Shown here piece after piece: positions 46,171 to 55,320 of a stretch of DNA of 64,000 nt. The stretch covers positions 51,338 through 115,337 of the forward strand of contig SFLE01000001.1 of NCBI GenBank assembly GCA_004553495.1. Reading direction: 5' to 3'. Under the pieces are notes generated by a model, which did not search any database, was not told the origin of the DNA, and was given only the letters and a program-made list of their open reading frames with translations. This DNA comes from Clostridiales bacterium. Lineage in GTDB: Bacteria; Bacillota; Clostridia; Oscillospirales; Oscillospiraceae. The stretch's first letter is position 1; each line of letters begins with the position of its first letter. The position numbers and the translations under genes were made by a program.

Positions 46171-47225
46171 AACTGTACATCCTTTTCAATTAGGTCTATA
46201 AGCGCATCGCACAGCTTGTCCGATGGATAGGTCCCCAGCACCTGACCGTGCTTAAACAGCAGGCCGCAGTCCTTGCCGCCCGCTATGCCGTAATCGGCTT
46301 CCCTCGCCTCGCCCGGTCCGTTTACAACGCAGCCCATTACGGCTACCGTTATGTCCCGTTCAATGCCGGAAATGCGATTTTCAACCTCGTGCGCAAGTCC
46401 GATGAGGTCAATATTCGTTCTGCCGCAGGTCGGGCACGACACAAGCTTTACACCTCGGCGCATACCGGCAGCTTTAAGTATGGCGATAGCCGCCTTTACC
46501 TCTTCCACGGGGTCGGCTGTAAGTGACACCCTGACGGTGTTTCCTATGCCCTCGCACAGCAAAGTTCCTATGCCGACGGCGGACTGGATGGTGCCGTTCC
46601 ACGCGGTGCCGGTCTCTGTAACGCCTATATGCAGCGGGTACGGAAGCTCCTGCGACGCAAAACGGTAGGCGCTGACGGTGAGCGGTACCGAGGAGGATTT
46701 GAGGGAAACGCAGATGTCGTCAAAATCAAAACGGTTTAAAAGCGCTATATGCCCCTTTGCACTCTCGACGAGCGCCTCCGGGCACGGGTGACCGTACTTT
46801 TCGAGCAGTGGCTTTTCAAGGCTTCCGCTGTTTACTCCGATGCGGATGGGTATGCTTCTCTTCCGGCAGGCTTCGGCGACCTTGCGCACATTCTCCGCCT
46901 CGCCGATATTGCCCGGATTTATGCGGATCTTATCGACTCCACGCTCGGCTGCTGCCAATGCGAGGCGATAGTCAAAGTGTATGTCCGCAACTATCGGAAT
47001 GTTCGTGCGCTCCTTTATATCGGAGATAGCCTCGGCTGCCACCATATCCGGCACGGCAAGACGCACGATCTCGCAGCCGGCTTCCTGAAGGGCGTTTATC
47101 TGCCCCACGGTTGCTTCGACATCGTGCGTTTTCGTGTTGCACATAGACTGCACCGAAACGGGACTTTCCCCGCCGACGGTGACGGAGCCGACCGATATTG
47201 TTTTTGTCATTTTTCTCTCGTACAT
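46167..47225 (-). CDS. ispG: 4-hydroxy-3-methylbut-2-enyl-diphosphate synthase IspG
   Basis: IspG carries out the penultimate step of the MEP isoprenoid pathway. The 352-residue protein is the short bacterial form: a TIM-barrel start (SVQSMCNTKTHDVEATVGQI), DKIRINPGNIG, and the C-terminal 4Fe-4S Cys ligands in CPTCGRTNID and VMGCVVNGPGEA. With dxr and uppS in the same cluster it supplies undecaprenyl carrier. Confidence 0.98.
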   Translation of the reverse strand: MYERKMTKTISVGSVTVGGESPVSVQSMCNTKTHDVEATVGQINALQEAGCEIVRLAVPDMVAAEAISDIKERTNIPIVADIHFDYRLALAAAERGVDKIRINPGNIGEAENVRKVAEACRKRSIPIRIGVNSGSLEKPLLEKYGHPCPEALVESAKGHIALLNRFDFDDICVSLKSSSVPLTVSAYRFASQELPYPLHIGVTETGTAWNGTIQSAVGIGTLLCEGIGNTVRVSLTADPVEEVKAAIAILKAAGMRRGVKLVSCPTCGRTNIDLIGLAHEVENRISGIERDITVAVMGCVVNGPGEAREADYGIAGGKDCGLLFKHGQVLGTYPSDKLCDALIDLIEKDVQF

Positions 47226-47229
47226 GGCA

Positions 47230-48273
47230 TTACCCCGTTATGAGTCTGGCTATATCGTTATACATGATAAACGCCATCAGCAGCAGGAGAAGGATCATGC
47301 CGCCTGCGTGGATATAGCCTTCGTATTTAGGATCGAGCCTGCGGCGCGTTATGGCTTCGACAATAACAGTAACTATCATGAGAAATACTCTGCCGCCGTC
47401 AAGCGCCGGTATGGGCAGCATATTCATTATCGCAAGGTTTATCGCAATAAACGCCGAGAAATACAGCATCGAATAAATGGCGTCGGCAGTGCTTGCGGCG
47501 CTCGATCCGACCTCGTTCATCATATCGACTATGCCGACGGGCCCCGCCATATCGTCAACTCCGACGGCACCGTGAATGAGATCGCCGAGTCCGAGCCATA
47601 CAAGGCGCGAAAACTCCATGGCTGTGTTCCATGTGTACCGGAGCTTTGCGCCGAAATTGGCTTCGCTTATTGTCCATGTAAAGCCGTATTTCATGCCCTG
47701 CTCGGTCTCGACCGCGCGGGTGAGCTCCATATCGGAAAATTCGACCTTTTCCCCGTCGCGGATAACGACTATGTCGTAAACGCCGTCGCCGCGCTCAAGG
47801 AACATGGAGACATCGCTGTTTAAGTATATGCGGTGTCCGTCGATGCTGTAAAACCTGTCGCCGACCTGAAACGCGTCTGAGCTGTTATACGGGCATCCGT
47901 CAAGAAAATCGCCAATGACGGGCTCTATAAAGCCCTGTGCCGGAGCGTACATGATAACGATGAGCACAACGCCGAGCACGAAGTTCATAAATGAACCCGC
48001 GCACAGGATGAAAAACTTCTTCCAAAAGCCCTGGTTTACAAAGGCTCTGGGGTCATCCGATTCCTCGTCCTCGCCCATGGCGCAGAAGCCGCCGAACGGC
48101 AGAATGCGCAGCGAATACTGAGTCTCGCCCTTCTGCTTTTTGAATATGGCGGGACCCATGCCGATGGCAAACTCATCAACGCGCACGCGGCACAGCTTTG
48201 CGGTTGCAAAATGTCCGAATTCGTGGATGGCGATGAGGATGCCGAACATCAATATTGCGATAACTATATACAT
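47230..48273 (-). CDS. rseP: RIP metalloprotease RseP
   Basis: RseP is a site-2 intramembrane zinc protease. The 347-residue protein has the zinc motif HEFGH (residues 17-21) in the first membrane helix, a PDZ domain in the middle (near FQVGDRFYSIDGHRIY), and the third metal ligand in MLPIPALDGGRVF near residue 294. Firmicute homologues (RasP) cut anti-sigma factors and leftover signal peptides. It is adjacent to dxr, one base shared. Confidence 0.97.
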   Translation of the reverse strand: MYIVIAILMFGILIAIHEFGHFATAKLCRVRVDEFAIGMGPAIFKKQKGETQYSLRILPFGGFCAMGEDEESDDPRAFVNQGFWKKFFILCAGSFMNFVLGVVLIVIMYAPAQGFIEPVIGDFLDGCPYNSSDAFQVGDRFYSIDGHRIYLNSDVSMFLERGDGVYDIVVIRDGEKVEFSDMELTRAVETEQGMKYGFTWTISEANFGAKLRYTWNTAMEFSRLVWLGLGDLIHGAVGVDDMAGPVGIVDMMNEVGSSAASTADAIYSMLYFSAFIAINLAIMNMLPIPALDGGRVFLMIVTVIVEAITRRRLDPKYEGYIHAGGMILLLLLMAFIMYNDIARLITG

Positions 48274-49418
48274 TAGGAAAAGTGCTCCCTGACAAAAACT
48301 CTTGCCCGCTCATCGGCTTCCAATATCGCATCGAGTTCGGGCTCTTTTATTATCTCTATGCTCTCGACCGCCTGCAAAGCACAGTCATATATCTGATTAT
48401 AGCCAAGGCGGTGGTTTAAAAACATCGACACTGCAACCTCGTTTGCGGCACTCATGATGCATGGTGCGGTGCCTCCTATGCGCGCGCAGTCCATTGCAAG
48501 CTTCAGGCACGGGGTCTTTTCATAGTCGGGCGCTTCAAATGTCATATCCTTCATGTCATAAAAATCAAGGTGCTTGAAGGGGGATGCGCATCTTTCCGGA
48601 TATGTCATTGCAAGCTGGATGGGAAGCCCCATATCCGGAACACCGAGCTGGGCTATAACGGTGCCGTCTATGAGCTCGACCATCGAGTGCACTATGCTCT
48701 GAGGGTGAACGACGACCTGAATATCATCGGGAGAAACGCCGAAAAGGTGCATCGCCTCAATATACTCAAGCCCCTTATTCATCATGGTGGCGGAATCGAC
48801 GGATATTTTTGCGCCCATCGACCAGTTCGGGTGCTTTACCGCCTGCTCGGGGGTTATGTCCTCAAGCTCCGAACGGTCTCTGCCACGGAACGGTCCGCCG
48901 CTGCCGGTGAGCAGTATTTTTTTGAGCTCTCCCTTTTTCCTGCCCATGAGACACTGGAAGATAGCCGAGTGCTCGGAATCGACCGGCACTATCTCCGCGC
49001 CCTCCTCGGCTGCCGCGGGCATGACGATCTCGCCTGCGCACACAAGGGTCTCCTTGTTTGCGAGAGCTATGCGCTTATGCGTTTCGATAGCCGCGAGCGT
49101 AGGCTTTAAGCCTACAGAGCCCGACACCGCCGTGACGACGCAGTCGGCCTCGCCGATGGTAGCCGCCTCTATGAGTCCGGTCATGCCGCTGCCGACCTTG
49201 ATATTTGTATCGGCAAGCTTGATTTTCAGGTCATTTGCCGCGTTTTCGTCAAAAACAGCAACATATTTCGGTTTTAGCTGCCTTGCCTGCTGCTCAACAA
49301 GGTCGATTTTTCTATTGGCTGTGAGCGCAGCTACCGGAATGCCCAAATGCTGCGCGGCAGCGATGCTCTGCCTTCCTATGGAGCCGGTAGAGCCGAGGAT
49401 GGATACCGCTTTTATCAT
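48273..49418 (-). CDS. dxr: 1-deoxy-D-xylulose-5-phosphate reductoisomerase
   Basis: Dxr (IspC) converts DXP to MEP, the committed isoprenoid step. The 381-residue protein has the NADPH fold start SILGSTGSIGRQSI, LANKETLVCAG, the metal/substrate segment VPVDSEHSAIFQCL, and LTGSGGPFRG. Its ATG overlaps the uppS stop by 4 bases; cdsA, which often lies between uppS and dxr, is missing. Confidence 0.98.
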   Translation of the reverse strand: MIKAVSILGSTGSIGRQSIAAAQHLGIPVAALTANRKIDLVEQQARQLKPKYVAVFDENAANDLKIKLADTNIKVGSGMTGLIEAATIGEADCVVTAVSGSVGLKPTLAAIETHKRIALANKETLVCAGEIVMPAAAEEGAEIVPVDSEHSAIFQCLMGRKKGELKKILLTGSGGPFRGRDRSELEDITPEQAVKHPNWSMGAKISVDSATMMNKGLEYIEAMHLFGVSPDDIQVVVHPQSIVHSMVELIDGTVIAQLGVPDMGLPIQLAMTYPERCASPFKHLDFYDMKDMTFEAPDYEKTPCLKLAMDCARIGGTAPCIMSAANEVAVSMFLNHRLGYNQIYDCALQAVESIEIIKEPELDAILEADERARVFVREHFS

Positions 49419-50158
49419 CCCTTTACACCTCCGAAACGACGGTCGCGGCGGTTATATGCCGCAATTGCCTTATCAAGCTCCTGCGGAGTGAAATCGGGCC
49501 ACAGCACATCGGTGTAGTAAAACTCCGAGTATGCGCACTGCCACAGCAGGAAGTTTGATATGCGGTACTCCCCGCCGGGTCGAATGAGCAGGTCGGGGTC
49601 GGGTATGCCCGCGGAATAGAGGTAGCCGGAAAACTGTTCCTCGGTGAGCTCGCCTTCGGTCTTTCCTGCTGCATAATCGCGCGCATAAGCCTGTGCCGCG
49701 CGGACTATCTCCGCTCTGCCGCCGTAATTTATACACACATTCGCCTGAAATCCCTCTATCGTCTTCGATATTTCGTCCGTTTCGGCGATGAGCTTCCGGA
49801 GTTCGGGAGACAGCCTCGAGGTGTCTCCGAACACCTTCATGCGAATGTTCTTTTTGCGCATATCGCGTATCGCCTCGTGGAGGTATTTATCCAGCAGCTT
49901 CATTATGCCGCCGACCTCCTCCTCGGGGCGCTTCCAGTTTTCCGTTGAAAACGCATACACCGTCAGATACTCAACGCCTATCTCCTTGCAGTAGGTCGCA
50001 ATATTCCGGAAGGTCTCCGACCCCGCAAGGTGCCCCGCATTGCGCGGCATCAGGCGCTTTTTTGCCCAGCGCCCGTTTCCATCAAGTATGATGGCAATAT
50101 GGCGGGGAAGGCATTTCGCCTGCTCCCCCGCCGCATTTTGAGTCTTATTATCGCCCAT
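49415..50158 (-). CDS. uppS: Undecaprenyl diphosphate synthase (isoprenyl transferase)
   Basis: UppS makes the C55 lipid carrier for cell-wall precursors. The 247-residue cis-prenyltransferase has the IILDGNGRWAKKR motif with the catalytic Asp, GSETFRNI, TVYAFSTENWKRP, and DLLIRPGGEYRISNFLLWQ. It starts two bases before frr ends its predecessor role in the order frr-uppS-dxr. Confidence 0.98.
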   Translation of the reverse strand: MGDNKTQNAAGEQAKCLPRHIAIILDGNGRWAKKRLMPRNAGHLAGSETFRNIATYCKEIGVEYLTVYAFSTENWKRPEEEVGGIMKLLDKYLHEAIRDMRKKNIRMKVFGDTSRLSPELRKLIAETDEISKTIEGFQANVCINYGGRAEIVRAAQAYARDYAAGKTEGELTEEQFSGYLYSAGIPDPDLLIRPGGEYRISNFLLWQCAYSEFYYTDVLWPDFTPQELDKAIAAYNRRDRRFGGVKG

Positions 50159-50159
50159 A

Positions 50160-50711
50160 TCAGATCTCGAAAAGTTCCTTTTCCTTGGCTTCCGCGATGC
50201 TCTCGACTTCCTTTATATAATCGTCGGTGAGCTTCTGGATGTCCTTTTCTATGTCCTTGTAGTCATCCTCGGTGATTTCGGATGCCTTCTGCTGCTTTTT
50301 GAACTTGTCGATGGCATCGCGGCGGATGTTGCGCACTGCGACCTTGGACTCCTCGCCGTATTTCTTTACCTGCTTTGCAAGCTCCTTACGGCGCTCCTCG
50401 GTAAGCTGCGGGAACACGAGGCGGATAACTCTGCCGTCGTTCTGAGGATTTATACCGAGGTCGGATGCGAGTATAGCCTTTTCAATGCCCTTGAGAACGG
50501 AGCCGTCCCAGGGCTGGATCATCAGGGAACGCGGGTCGGGAACGGATATGGATGCGACCTGCTGAATGGGGGTGGGTACGCCATAATAATCAACCGTGAT
50601 CTGATCGAGCACCGCCGCGTTGGCTCTGCCGGCACGGACCGATGCGAGCTGGGTCTTGAGTACCTCAGCCGTCTTTTTCATTTTGTTTTCGATTTCGGGG
50701 TATTTGGACAT
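50160..50711 (-). CDS. frr: Ribosome recycling factor
   Basis: RRF splits post-termination ribosomes with EF-G. The 183-residue protein has the standard helical-bundle sequence with [38 protein letters not shown] and [27 protein letters not shown] lies 7 bases before the ATG. Placed between pyrH and uppS as usual. Confidence 0.99.
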   Translation of the reverse strand: MSKYPEIENKMKKTAEVLKTQLASVRAGRANAAVLDQITVDYYGVPTPIQQVASISVPDPRSLMIQPWDGSVLKGIEKAILASDLGINPQNDGRVIRLVFPQLTEERRKELAKQVKKYGEESKVAVRNIRRDAIDKFKKQQKASEITEDDYKDIEKDIQKLTDDYIKEVESIAEAKEKELFEI

Positions 50712-50748
50712 GATGTTACCTCCTGATTCTTAAATATTTACATTATAA

Positions 50749-51465
50749 TTATTTGCTTACTGTGGTACCGAGCTTCTCGCCGCTGAGCACTCTGACTATA
50801 TTCTCGGGCTCGGCAAGGGCGAACACTATGACAGGGATGTTATTATCCATGGCAAGGCTCGTTGCGGTGCTGTCCATAACGGCGAGATGCTGCGCGAGCA
50901 CCTCGTCATAGCTTATGCTGTCGTACTTAACAGCCGAGGCATCCACTCTGGGGTCTGCCGAGTAAACGCCGTCGATATTCTTTGCAAGCAGGATAGCGTC
51001 CGCGCCGATCTCGGCGGCTCTGAGCACTGCGGCGGTGTCGGTGGAGAAAAACGGGCAGCCGGTGCCGCAGCCGAACAGAACGACCTTTTTCTCTTCAAGG
51101 CACCTAACGGCCTTATCGGTCGTGTACCTCTCGCCTACACCCTGAATGTCCACAGCCGTGAGCACTTGAGCATCAGCCCCGCTCTGGCGCAGAACATCAG
51201 CAAACGCAAGGCAGTTCATTGCCGTTGCGAGCATTCCCATGCGGTCGGCGGAAACGCGCTCGACATGGCCCGCGCCGTCTTTAACGCCGCGCCAGAAGTT
51301 GCCGCCGCCTACAACGATACCGACCTCAACGCCGAGTTCGGTGCATTTGTTGATCGCTTTGCAGACCTGCTGGATAAAGTCGAAGTCAAAGCCGGTCTTT
51401 TTGTCTCCGGCAAGCGCCTCGCCGCTGATCTTGATAAGTATTCTCTTATAAATAGGACCTGACAT
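50749..51465 (-). CDS. pyrH: Uridylate kinase PyrH
   Basis: UMP kinase feeding UTP and CTP pools. The 238-residue amino-acid-kinase-fold protein has RILIKISGEALAGD, VGIVVGGGNFWRG, the ADRMGMLATAMN segment and GTGCPFFSTDTAA. AAGGAG lies 7 bases before the ATG. It follows the EamA transporter by 15 bases, so it may be transcribed from that gene's promoter. Confidence 0.99.
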   Translation of the reverse strand: MSGPIYKRILIKISGEALAGDKKTGFDFDFIQQVCKAINKCTELGVEVGIVVGGGNFWRGVKDGAGHVERVSADRMGMLATAMNCLAFADVLRQSGADAQVLTAVDIQGVGERYTTDKAVRCLEEKKVVLFGCGTGCPFFSTDTAAVLRAAEIGADAILLAKNIDGVYSADPRVDASAVKYDSISYDEVLAQHLAVMDSTATSLAMDNNIPVIVFALAEPENIVRVLSGEKLGTTVSK

Positions 51466-51480
51466 ACATTCTCTCCTTTA

Positions 51481-52389
51481 TTAAATATCGAGTATTCCCA
51501 GAATAACTATACCCACTACGACGAGCAAAACAGACGCATAGTGCTTGAGAGAGAGCTTTTCCTTGAGGAATATCCTGCTCCACACGACCGATGCTACGCA
51601 GTACGCCGAGATGATAGGCGCTGCGAGAGCGGCGTGCTTTGTGTCGGCAAGGGCATATATGTATGCAAACTGTCCGGCAGTCTCGAAGATCGCGCCGGTG
51701 TACTTGGGCACCTCGCGCTTGGGGATGAGCTTCTGCTTTTTGACGCCGAGCACATATATCGCCGAAACTATCGCGGCGCACAGGAATGTAAGCTCATATG
51801 CGACATTCGCCGAGTCCTCATTGAGCGTTTCCAGAACTTTGCTGTCGGCAAATGTGCCCAGAGCGTCGAGCAGACAATAGATCACGGGGAGCGCGATGGC
51901 AAGCCAGCTCTTGGCATAGTGGTGATTGCTTGCATCCTGCCTTGCGCGGCGAAGCTCCTCGTCCTCGTTTGCCTCGGTGAAGCCGAGGGCGATAACGCCG
52001 ATGCATACGACCGCGACCGCAACGAGCGCCATGGGCGGCAGCTCGCCGATGCCCTGAGTTGCGAATATGAGCACCGCTACAATGGCGCCCGACGAGTTGC
52101 AGATAGGTGACGATATGGAAAGCTCTATATATCTGAGCCCTATATAGCCTATCGCCATTGAAAGGATATACAGCATCGAGACCGGCAGGTATTTTAAGAT
52201 TATCTCGCCGTTTATCTCAACGCCGCCGATAAATACCTCATATGCCGCGTGCAGACCCATGACGACGCCGACCGCCATGACCATCTTCAGATGGCTGTAT
52301 TTATCGTCGGCATCCTGACAGCCGATCTTCGAGAAAAGATCGGAGCCGCTCCAACATAAAAGCGCGGCAAGTGCAAGCCAAAACCACAT
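51481..52389 (-). CDS. EamA-family (DMT superfamily) transporter
   Basis: The 302-residue integral membrane protein has about ten predicted helices in two EamA repeats, with a cytosolic loop carrying acidic and basic residues (ANEDEELRRARQD). Substrates of this family are amino acids, nucleotide sugars or metabolites and cannot be told from sequence. It heads the run into pyrH, with a promoter that overlaps the spoIIGA regulatory region. The ribosome site AAGGAG is 14 bases from the ATG, longer than usual. Confidence 0.88.
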   Translation of the reverse strand: MWFWLALAALLCWSGSDLFSKIGCQDADDKYSHLKMVMAVGVVMGLHAAYEVFIGGVEINGEIILKYLPVSMLYILSMAIGYIGLRYIELSISSPICNSSGAIVAVLIFATQGIGELPPMALVAVAVVCIGVIALGFTEANEDEELRRARQDASNHHYAKSWLAIALPVIYCLLDALGTFADSKVLETLNEDSANVAYELTFLCAAIVSAIYVLGVKKQKLIPKREVPKYTGAIFETAGQFAYIYALADTKHAALAAPIISAYCVASVVWSRIFLKEKLSLKHYASVLLVVVGIVILGILDI

Positions 52390-52433
52390 AGTGTTTTTCT
52401 GTTCTCCTTATACGATTTCTTTTTAGCCAATGC

Positions 52434-52462
52434 ATTTTACCATACTCCGACGCATTTGACAA
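52434..52462 (-). promoter_or_regulatory. Sigma-A promoter of EamA-pyrH operon
   Basis: Minus strand TTGTCA (52457-52462), 17-base spacer, TAAAAT (52434-52439) with TGG just before it (extended -10). It faces away from and overlaps the spoIIGA promoter region. Confidence 0.8.
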
Positions 52463-52469
52463 TTAACAA

Positions 52470-52502
52470 ATGACAAATTATGCGCCGTGAGGCGATTATA
52501 AT
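52470..52502 (+). promoter_or_regulatory. Long-spacer spoIIGA promoter, possibly Spo0A-activated
   Basis: ATGACA (52470-52475) and a perfect TATAAT (52497-52502) are separated by 21 bases. The B. subtilis spoIIG promoter is known for a similar over-long spacer (22 bases) and needs Spo0A~P. A TTTGACAA upstream (52455-52462) is, on the other strand, TTGTCAAA, one mismatch from the Spo0A core TGTCGAA. An alternative reading is TTGACA (52456-52461), 17 bases, TATGCG. With the TATAAT the transcript would start at or near the ATG itself. Confidence 0.5.
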
Positions 52503-52508
52503 TTCAGC

Positions 52509-53327
52509 ATGGACATAATCTACATAGACCGCCTGTTTGCTTTGAACCTCATACTCGACTATCTGCTCGTACTATGCACCGCCCGCCTCTGCGGTGTAAG
52601 GCTAAGGCGCGTAAAATATCTTCTCTCGGCGGTGTTCGGCGCAGGCTATGCCGCGCTTAGTCTGCTGCCGCAGCTTTCGTTTTTCTCGCTTGCGCCGATA
52701 AAGTTCATATCGGGAGCTATAATGGCACTCATCGCCTATGGCGGCGAGGAAAAGCTATGGCGCTGCTGCCTGACATTTTTCGCGGTATCGGTGCTGTTCG
52801 GGGGCGCAGTTTGGGCAATATCCATGCAAAACGGCGGCAGCATCGGAAACGCGCTGTATCTGCCGGTGTCTATGCCGGTGCTCGTTATATCGTTTGCGCT
52901 CATATACGCCGTTCTAAGCTTTCTGTTCAGGCGCAGCATTAAAAGCGCGGATATAAGCGTTTCGGATGTGGAAATCACATTTTTGGGACACGCGGTAAAT
53001 TTAAAGTGCCTGCACGACAGCGGCAATGCTTTGTACGATCCCATAACCGGCTCAGGCGTGCTCATAGCCGGCAGCGACAAGCTCGCGCCGCTGTTTCCGA
53101 ATTGTAAGAAAGAGCTCAAGAGCAGCGACTGCACGCAGCTTTTGCAGAACGCGTACTGCGCGGGCAGGCTGCGGCTGATACCCTACTCAGCCGTGGGAAC
53201 TCGGGGCGGTATGCTGCCCGTTTTCCGCCCCGACGAGGTGCGTATAGACGGCGCTTTAAGAGACGATATTGTGGTCGCAATATCCCCGACTCCTGTCGGC
53301 GGAGACGGCTTTGATTCGATATTTTAA
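52509..53327 (+). CDS. spoIIGA: Sigma-E processing peptidase SpoIIGA
   Basis: SpoIIGA is the membrane aspartic protease that activates pro-sigma-E in the mother cell. The 272-residue protein has about five N-terminal membrane helices (residues 8-140) and a cytosolic protease domain with the HDSGN motif, placing the catalytic Asp at residue 170, and [20 protein letters not shown] near the C-terminus. The nearest GAGG is 15 bases from the ATG, so it may be translated from a leaderless or very short-leader mRNA. sigE follows by 13 bases. Confidence 0.96.
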   Translation: MDIIYIDRLFALNLILDYLLVLCTARLCGVRLRRVKYLLSAVFGAGYAALSLLPQLSFFSLAPIKFISGAIMALIAYGGEEKLWRCCLTFFAVSVLFGGAVWAISMQNGGSIGNALYLPVSMPVLVISFALIYAVLSFLFRRSIKSADISVSDVEITFLGHAVNLKCLHDSGNALYDPITGSGVLIAGSDKLAPLFPNCKKELKSSDCTQLLQNAYCAGRLRLIPYSAVGTRGGMLPVFRPDEVRIDGALRDDIVVAISPTPVGGDGFDSIF

Positions 53328-53340
53328 CCGGAGGTCAAAC

Positions 53341-54048
53341 ATGGATATTCTGAATTTTATCAAAAACTGGCTGCAAAAGCATCTGCTTCCCGACAAGGGA
53401 CTTTTCTACATAGGCGGTAGCGATGTCCTCCCGCCGCCGCTTGCCAAAGCCGAGGAGGAGACCGCGATAGCTGCAATGGAGGCGGGCGACGAAAACGCGA
53501 AAAAAACTTTGACGGAACATAATCTGCGCCTTGTCGTCTATATATCAAGACGCTTTGATAACACGGGGGTAAACCTCGAGGATCTTATCTCTATCGGCAC
53601 GATAGGGCTCATTAAAGCCATAAACACCTTTCGCAGTGACAAAAACATAAAGCTTGCCACCTATGCATCGCGGTGCATCGAAAACGAGATACTCATGTAT
53701 CTGCGCAAGATAAGCAACCAGCGCACGGAGGTGAGCTTTGACGAGCCGCTGAACACCGATTGGGACGGGAACGAGCTTTTGCTTTCCGATGTTCTCGGGA
53801 CCGATGACGACGAGGTGTGCCGCCCGCTTGAGGACGACGCCGACCGTCAGATGCTCCTGAATGCCGTCGGCTCGCTTGCGGAAAGGGATAAAAACATTAT
53901 TACCCTGCGGTTCGGACTCGGCGGCGGAAGCGAATACACGCAAAAGGAGGTAGCGGACATGATGGGCATCTCGCAGAGCTATATTAGCCGCCTTGAAAAG
54001 CGCATTATCGGGCGTTTGAGGCGCGAGATAATCCGTCAGCTTCAATAA
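53341..54048 (+). CDS. sigE: RNA polymerase sporulation sigma factor SigE
   Basis: Early mother-cell sigma factor of sporulation. The 235-residue protein has an amphipathic pro-sequence (residues 1-21) ending just before [12 protein letters not shown], about five residues shorter than in Bacillus. Then region 2 ([29 protein letters not shown] with [18 protein letters not shown]) and region 4 ([15 protein letters not shown] and [21 protein letters not shown]). GGAGG lies six bases before the ATG. The usual sigG neighbour is not adjacent. Confidence 0.97.
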   Translation: MDILNFIKNWLQKHLLPDKGLFYIGGSDVLPPPLAKAEEETAIAAMEAGDENAKKTLTEHNLRLVVYISRRFDNTGVNLEDLISIGTIGLIKAINTFRSDKNIKLATYASRCIENEILMYLRKISNQRTEVSFDEPLNTDWDGNELLLSDVLGTDDDEVCRPLEDDADRQMLLNAVGSLAERDKNIITLRFGLGGGSEYTQKEVADMMGISQSYISRLEKRIIGRLRREIIRQLQ

Positions 54049-54074
54049 GCAAAAATTTTTTGTCTATACTTATC

Positions 54075-54094
54075 ACAATTTGTTGACAAATTGT
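54075..54094 (+). repeat. Perfect inverted repeat, candidate operator of the S-layer-domain gene
   Basis: ACAATTTGT, two bases TG, then ACAAATTGT: a perfect 9-base-pair palindrome covering the -35 hexamer of the downstream promoter. No T-run follows, so it is not a terminator; a repressor or activator site is the likely reading. Confidence 0.6.
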
Positions 54095-54111
54095 AACTCA
54101 CGGTGTAAATT
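54083..54111 (+). promoter_or_regulatory. Promoter of the S-layer-domain gene
   Basis: TTGACA (54083-54088), 17-base spacer, TAAATT (54106-54111), then about 60 bases of leader with AAGGAG upstream of the ATG. Confidence 0.75.
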
Positions 54112-54176
54112 ATCCTTGTATGAAAGACTATATTACATAGCTTCAGAAAAAACGCTTTTCAAGAAGGAGAAACGAA

Positions 54177-55307
54177 ATGAAAAAGTCAACAAAGCTTATC
54201 AGCCTGCTTATGGCAGTGATGATGGTAGTTGCGCTTCTGCCGACTATGGCTCTTGCTGATGATGATGTCGATGCAAATGACATCGGCGACACTGTCGGCG
54301 GCGTAGTAGAGAGCGTCAACGGCATCGAGATCCCGAGCTATCTGGTATACTGCTCCCTGATGAGCAAGATGCCCGCAAGCGGCGCGATCGTAACGCTGAC
54401 CAACAACCTCACCGGTGAGGCTTCCGCCTACACTGCGAACGCACTTGGTCTTGCACTCATCCCCAAAAGCATCATCGGCGTGTACACCGTTGCCGCAACC
54501 TGCGACGGCGCTCTCACTGGTCTGAAGTACAGCACCATTGCCGGTGTGAAATGGTCCTTCAGCGCAAAGTTTGATGCAGATAAGCTCATCCTCTACCCCG
54601 TTCTCAACATCGGTCTTAACTACACCGATCACTTTGCTTACATGGTAGGCTACCCCAACGGCACCTTTAAGCCCGACGGCAACATCACACGTGCCGAGGT
54701 CGCAACCATCATCTACCGTCTGATGACTCCCGAGACCCGCGCAAAGTTCCAGACCCGCACCTGCACCCTCAGCGATGTCCAGTCCGGCATGTGGTTTAAC
54801 GACGCGGTCTGCACCCTCGTTAAGGCAGGCGTTATCAGCGGTTACCCCGACGGCACCTTCAAGCCCAACGCAAATGTCACCCGTGCCGAGTTCTCCGCAA
54901 TGATCGCTCGCATGTTCTCCGTCTCCTATGTCGGCAACAACATGTTCGAGGACATCAACGGTCACTGGGCTGAGAGCTACATCAACATCCTTGCGAAGCT
55001 CGGTATTCTCAAGGGTAATAACGGAAATGCAGATCCCGATGCAAATCTCACCCGCGCTCAGGCTGCTGCAATGTGCAACCGTCTCGTCGGCCGCAACTCC
55101 ACCAACAGCAGCATGAACAGCTGCAAAGATACTATCACCACCTGGCCCGATGTCACCAACGCAGCATGGTACTATGCTGATGTTTTTGAGGCGACCAATT
55201 CTCACAACTACACCTGGACGCTCAACGTTAAGAACGTTGTCAGCGGCGAGTTCGTCATCACCGAGCAGTGGACCGGTATCCGCACCGATGCTCCCGACTG
55301 GAAATAA
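54177..55307 (+). CDS. S-layer homology (SLH) domain secreted protein
   Basis: The 376-residue protein has a clear signal peptide (residues 1-27, cleavage likely after TMALA), a region of about 110 residues with no recognised family (a Thr/Ala-rich stretch VTLTNNLTGEASAYT may be a small beta domain), then three SLH repeats at about 150-205, 210-260 and 262-312 (each with TRAE or TRAQ and GYPxGTFKP-type motifs), and a short C-terminal tail of about 60 residues. SLH repeats anchor proteins to pyruvylated wall polysaccharide. Its codon use differs sharply from its neighbours (all 23 Ile codons are ATC or ATT), suggesting high expression. It is not obviously linked to sporulation despite following sigE. 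Confidence 0.93.
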   Translation: MKKSTKLISLLMAVMMVVALLPTMALADDDVDANDIGDTVGGVVESVNGIEIPSYLVYCSLMSKMPASGAIVTLTNNLTGEASAYTANALGLALIPKSIIGVYTVAATCDGALTGLKYSTIAGVKWSFSAKFDADKLILYPVLNIGLNYTDHFAYMVGYPNGTFKPDGNITRAEVATIIYRLMTPETRAKFQTRTCTLSDVQSGMWFNDAVCTLVKAGVISGYPDGTFKPNANVTRAEFSAMIARMFSVSYVGNNMFEDINGHWAESYINILAKLGILKGNNGNADPDANLTRAQAAAMCNRLVGRNSTNSSMNSCKDTITTWPDVTNAAWYYADVFEATNSHNYTWTLNVKNVVSGEFVITEQWTGIRTDAPDWK

Positions 55308-55320
55308 TCCAAACCGAACA

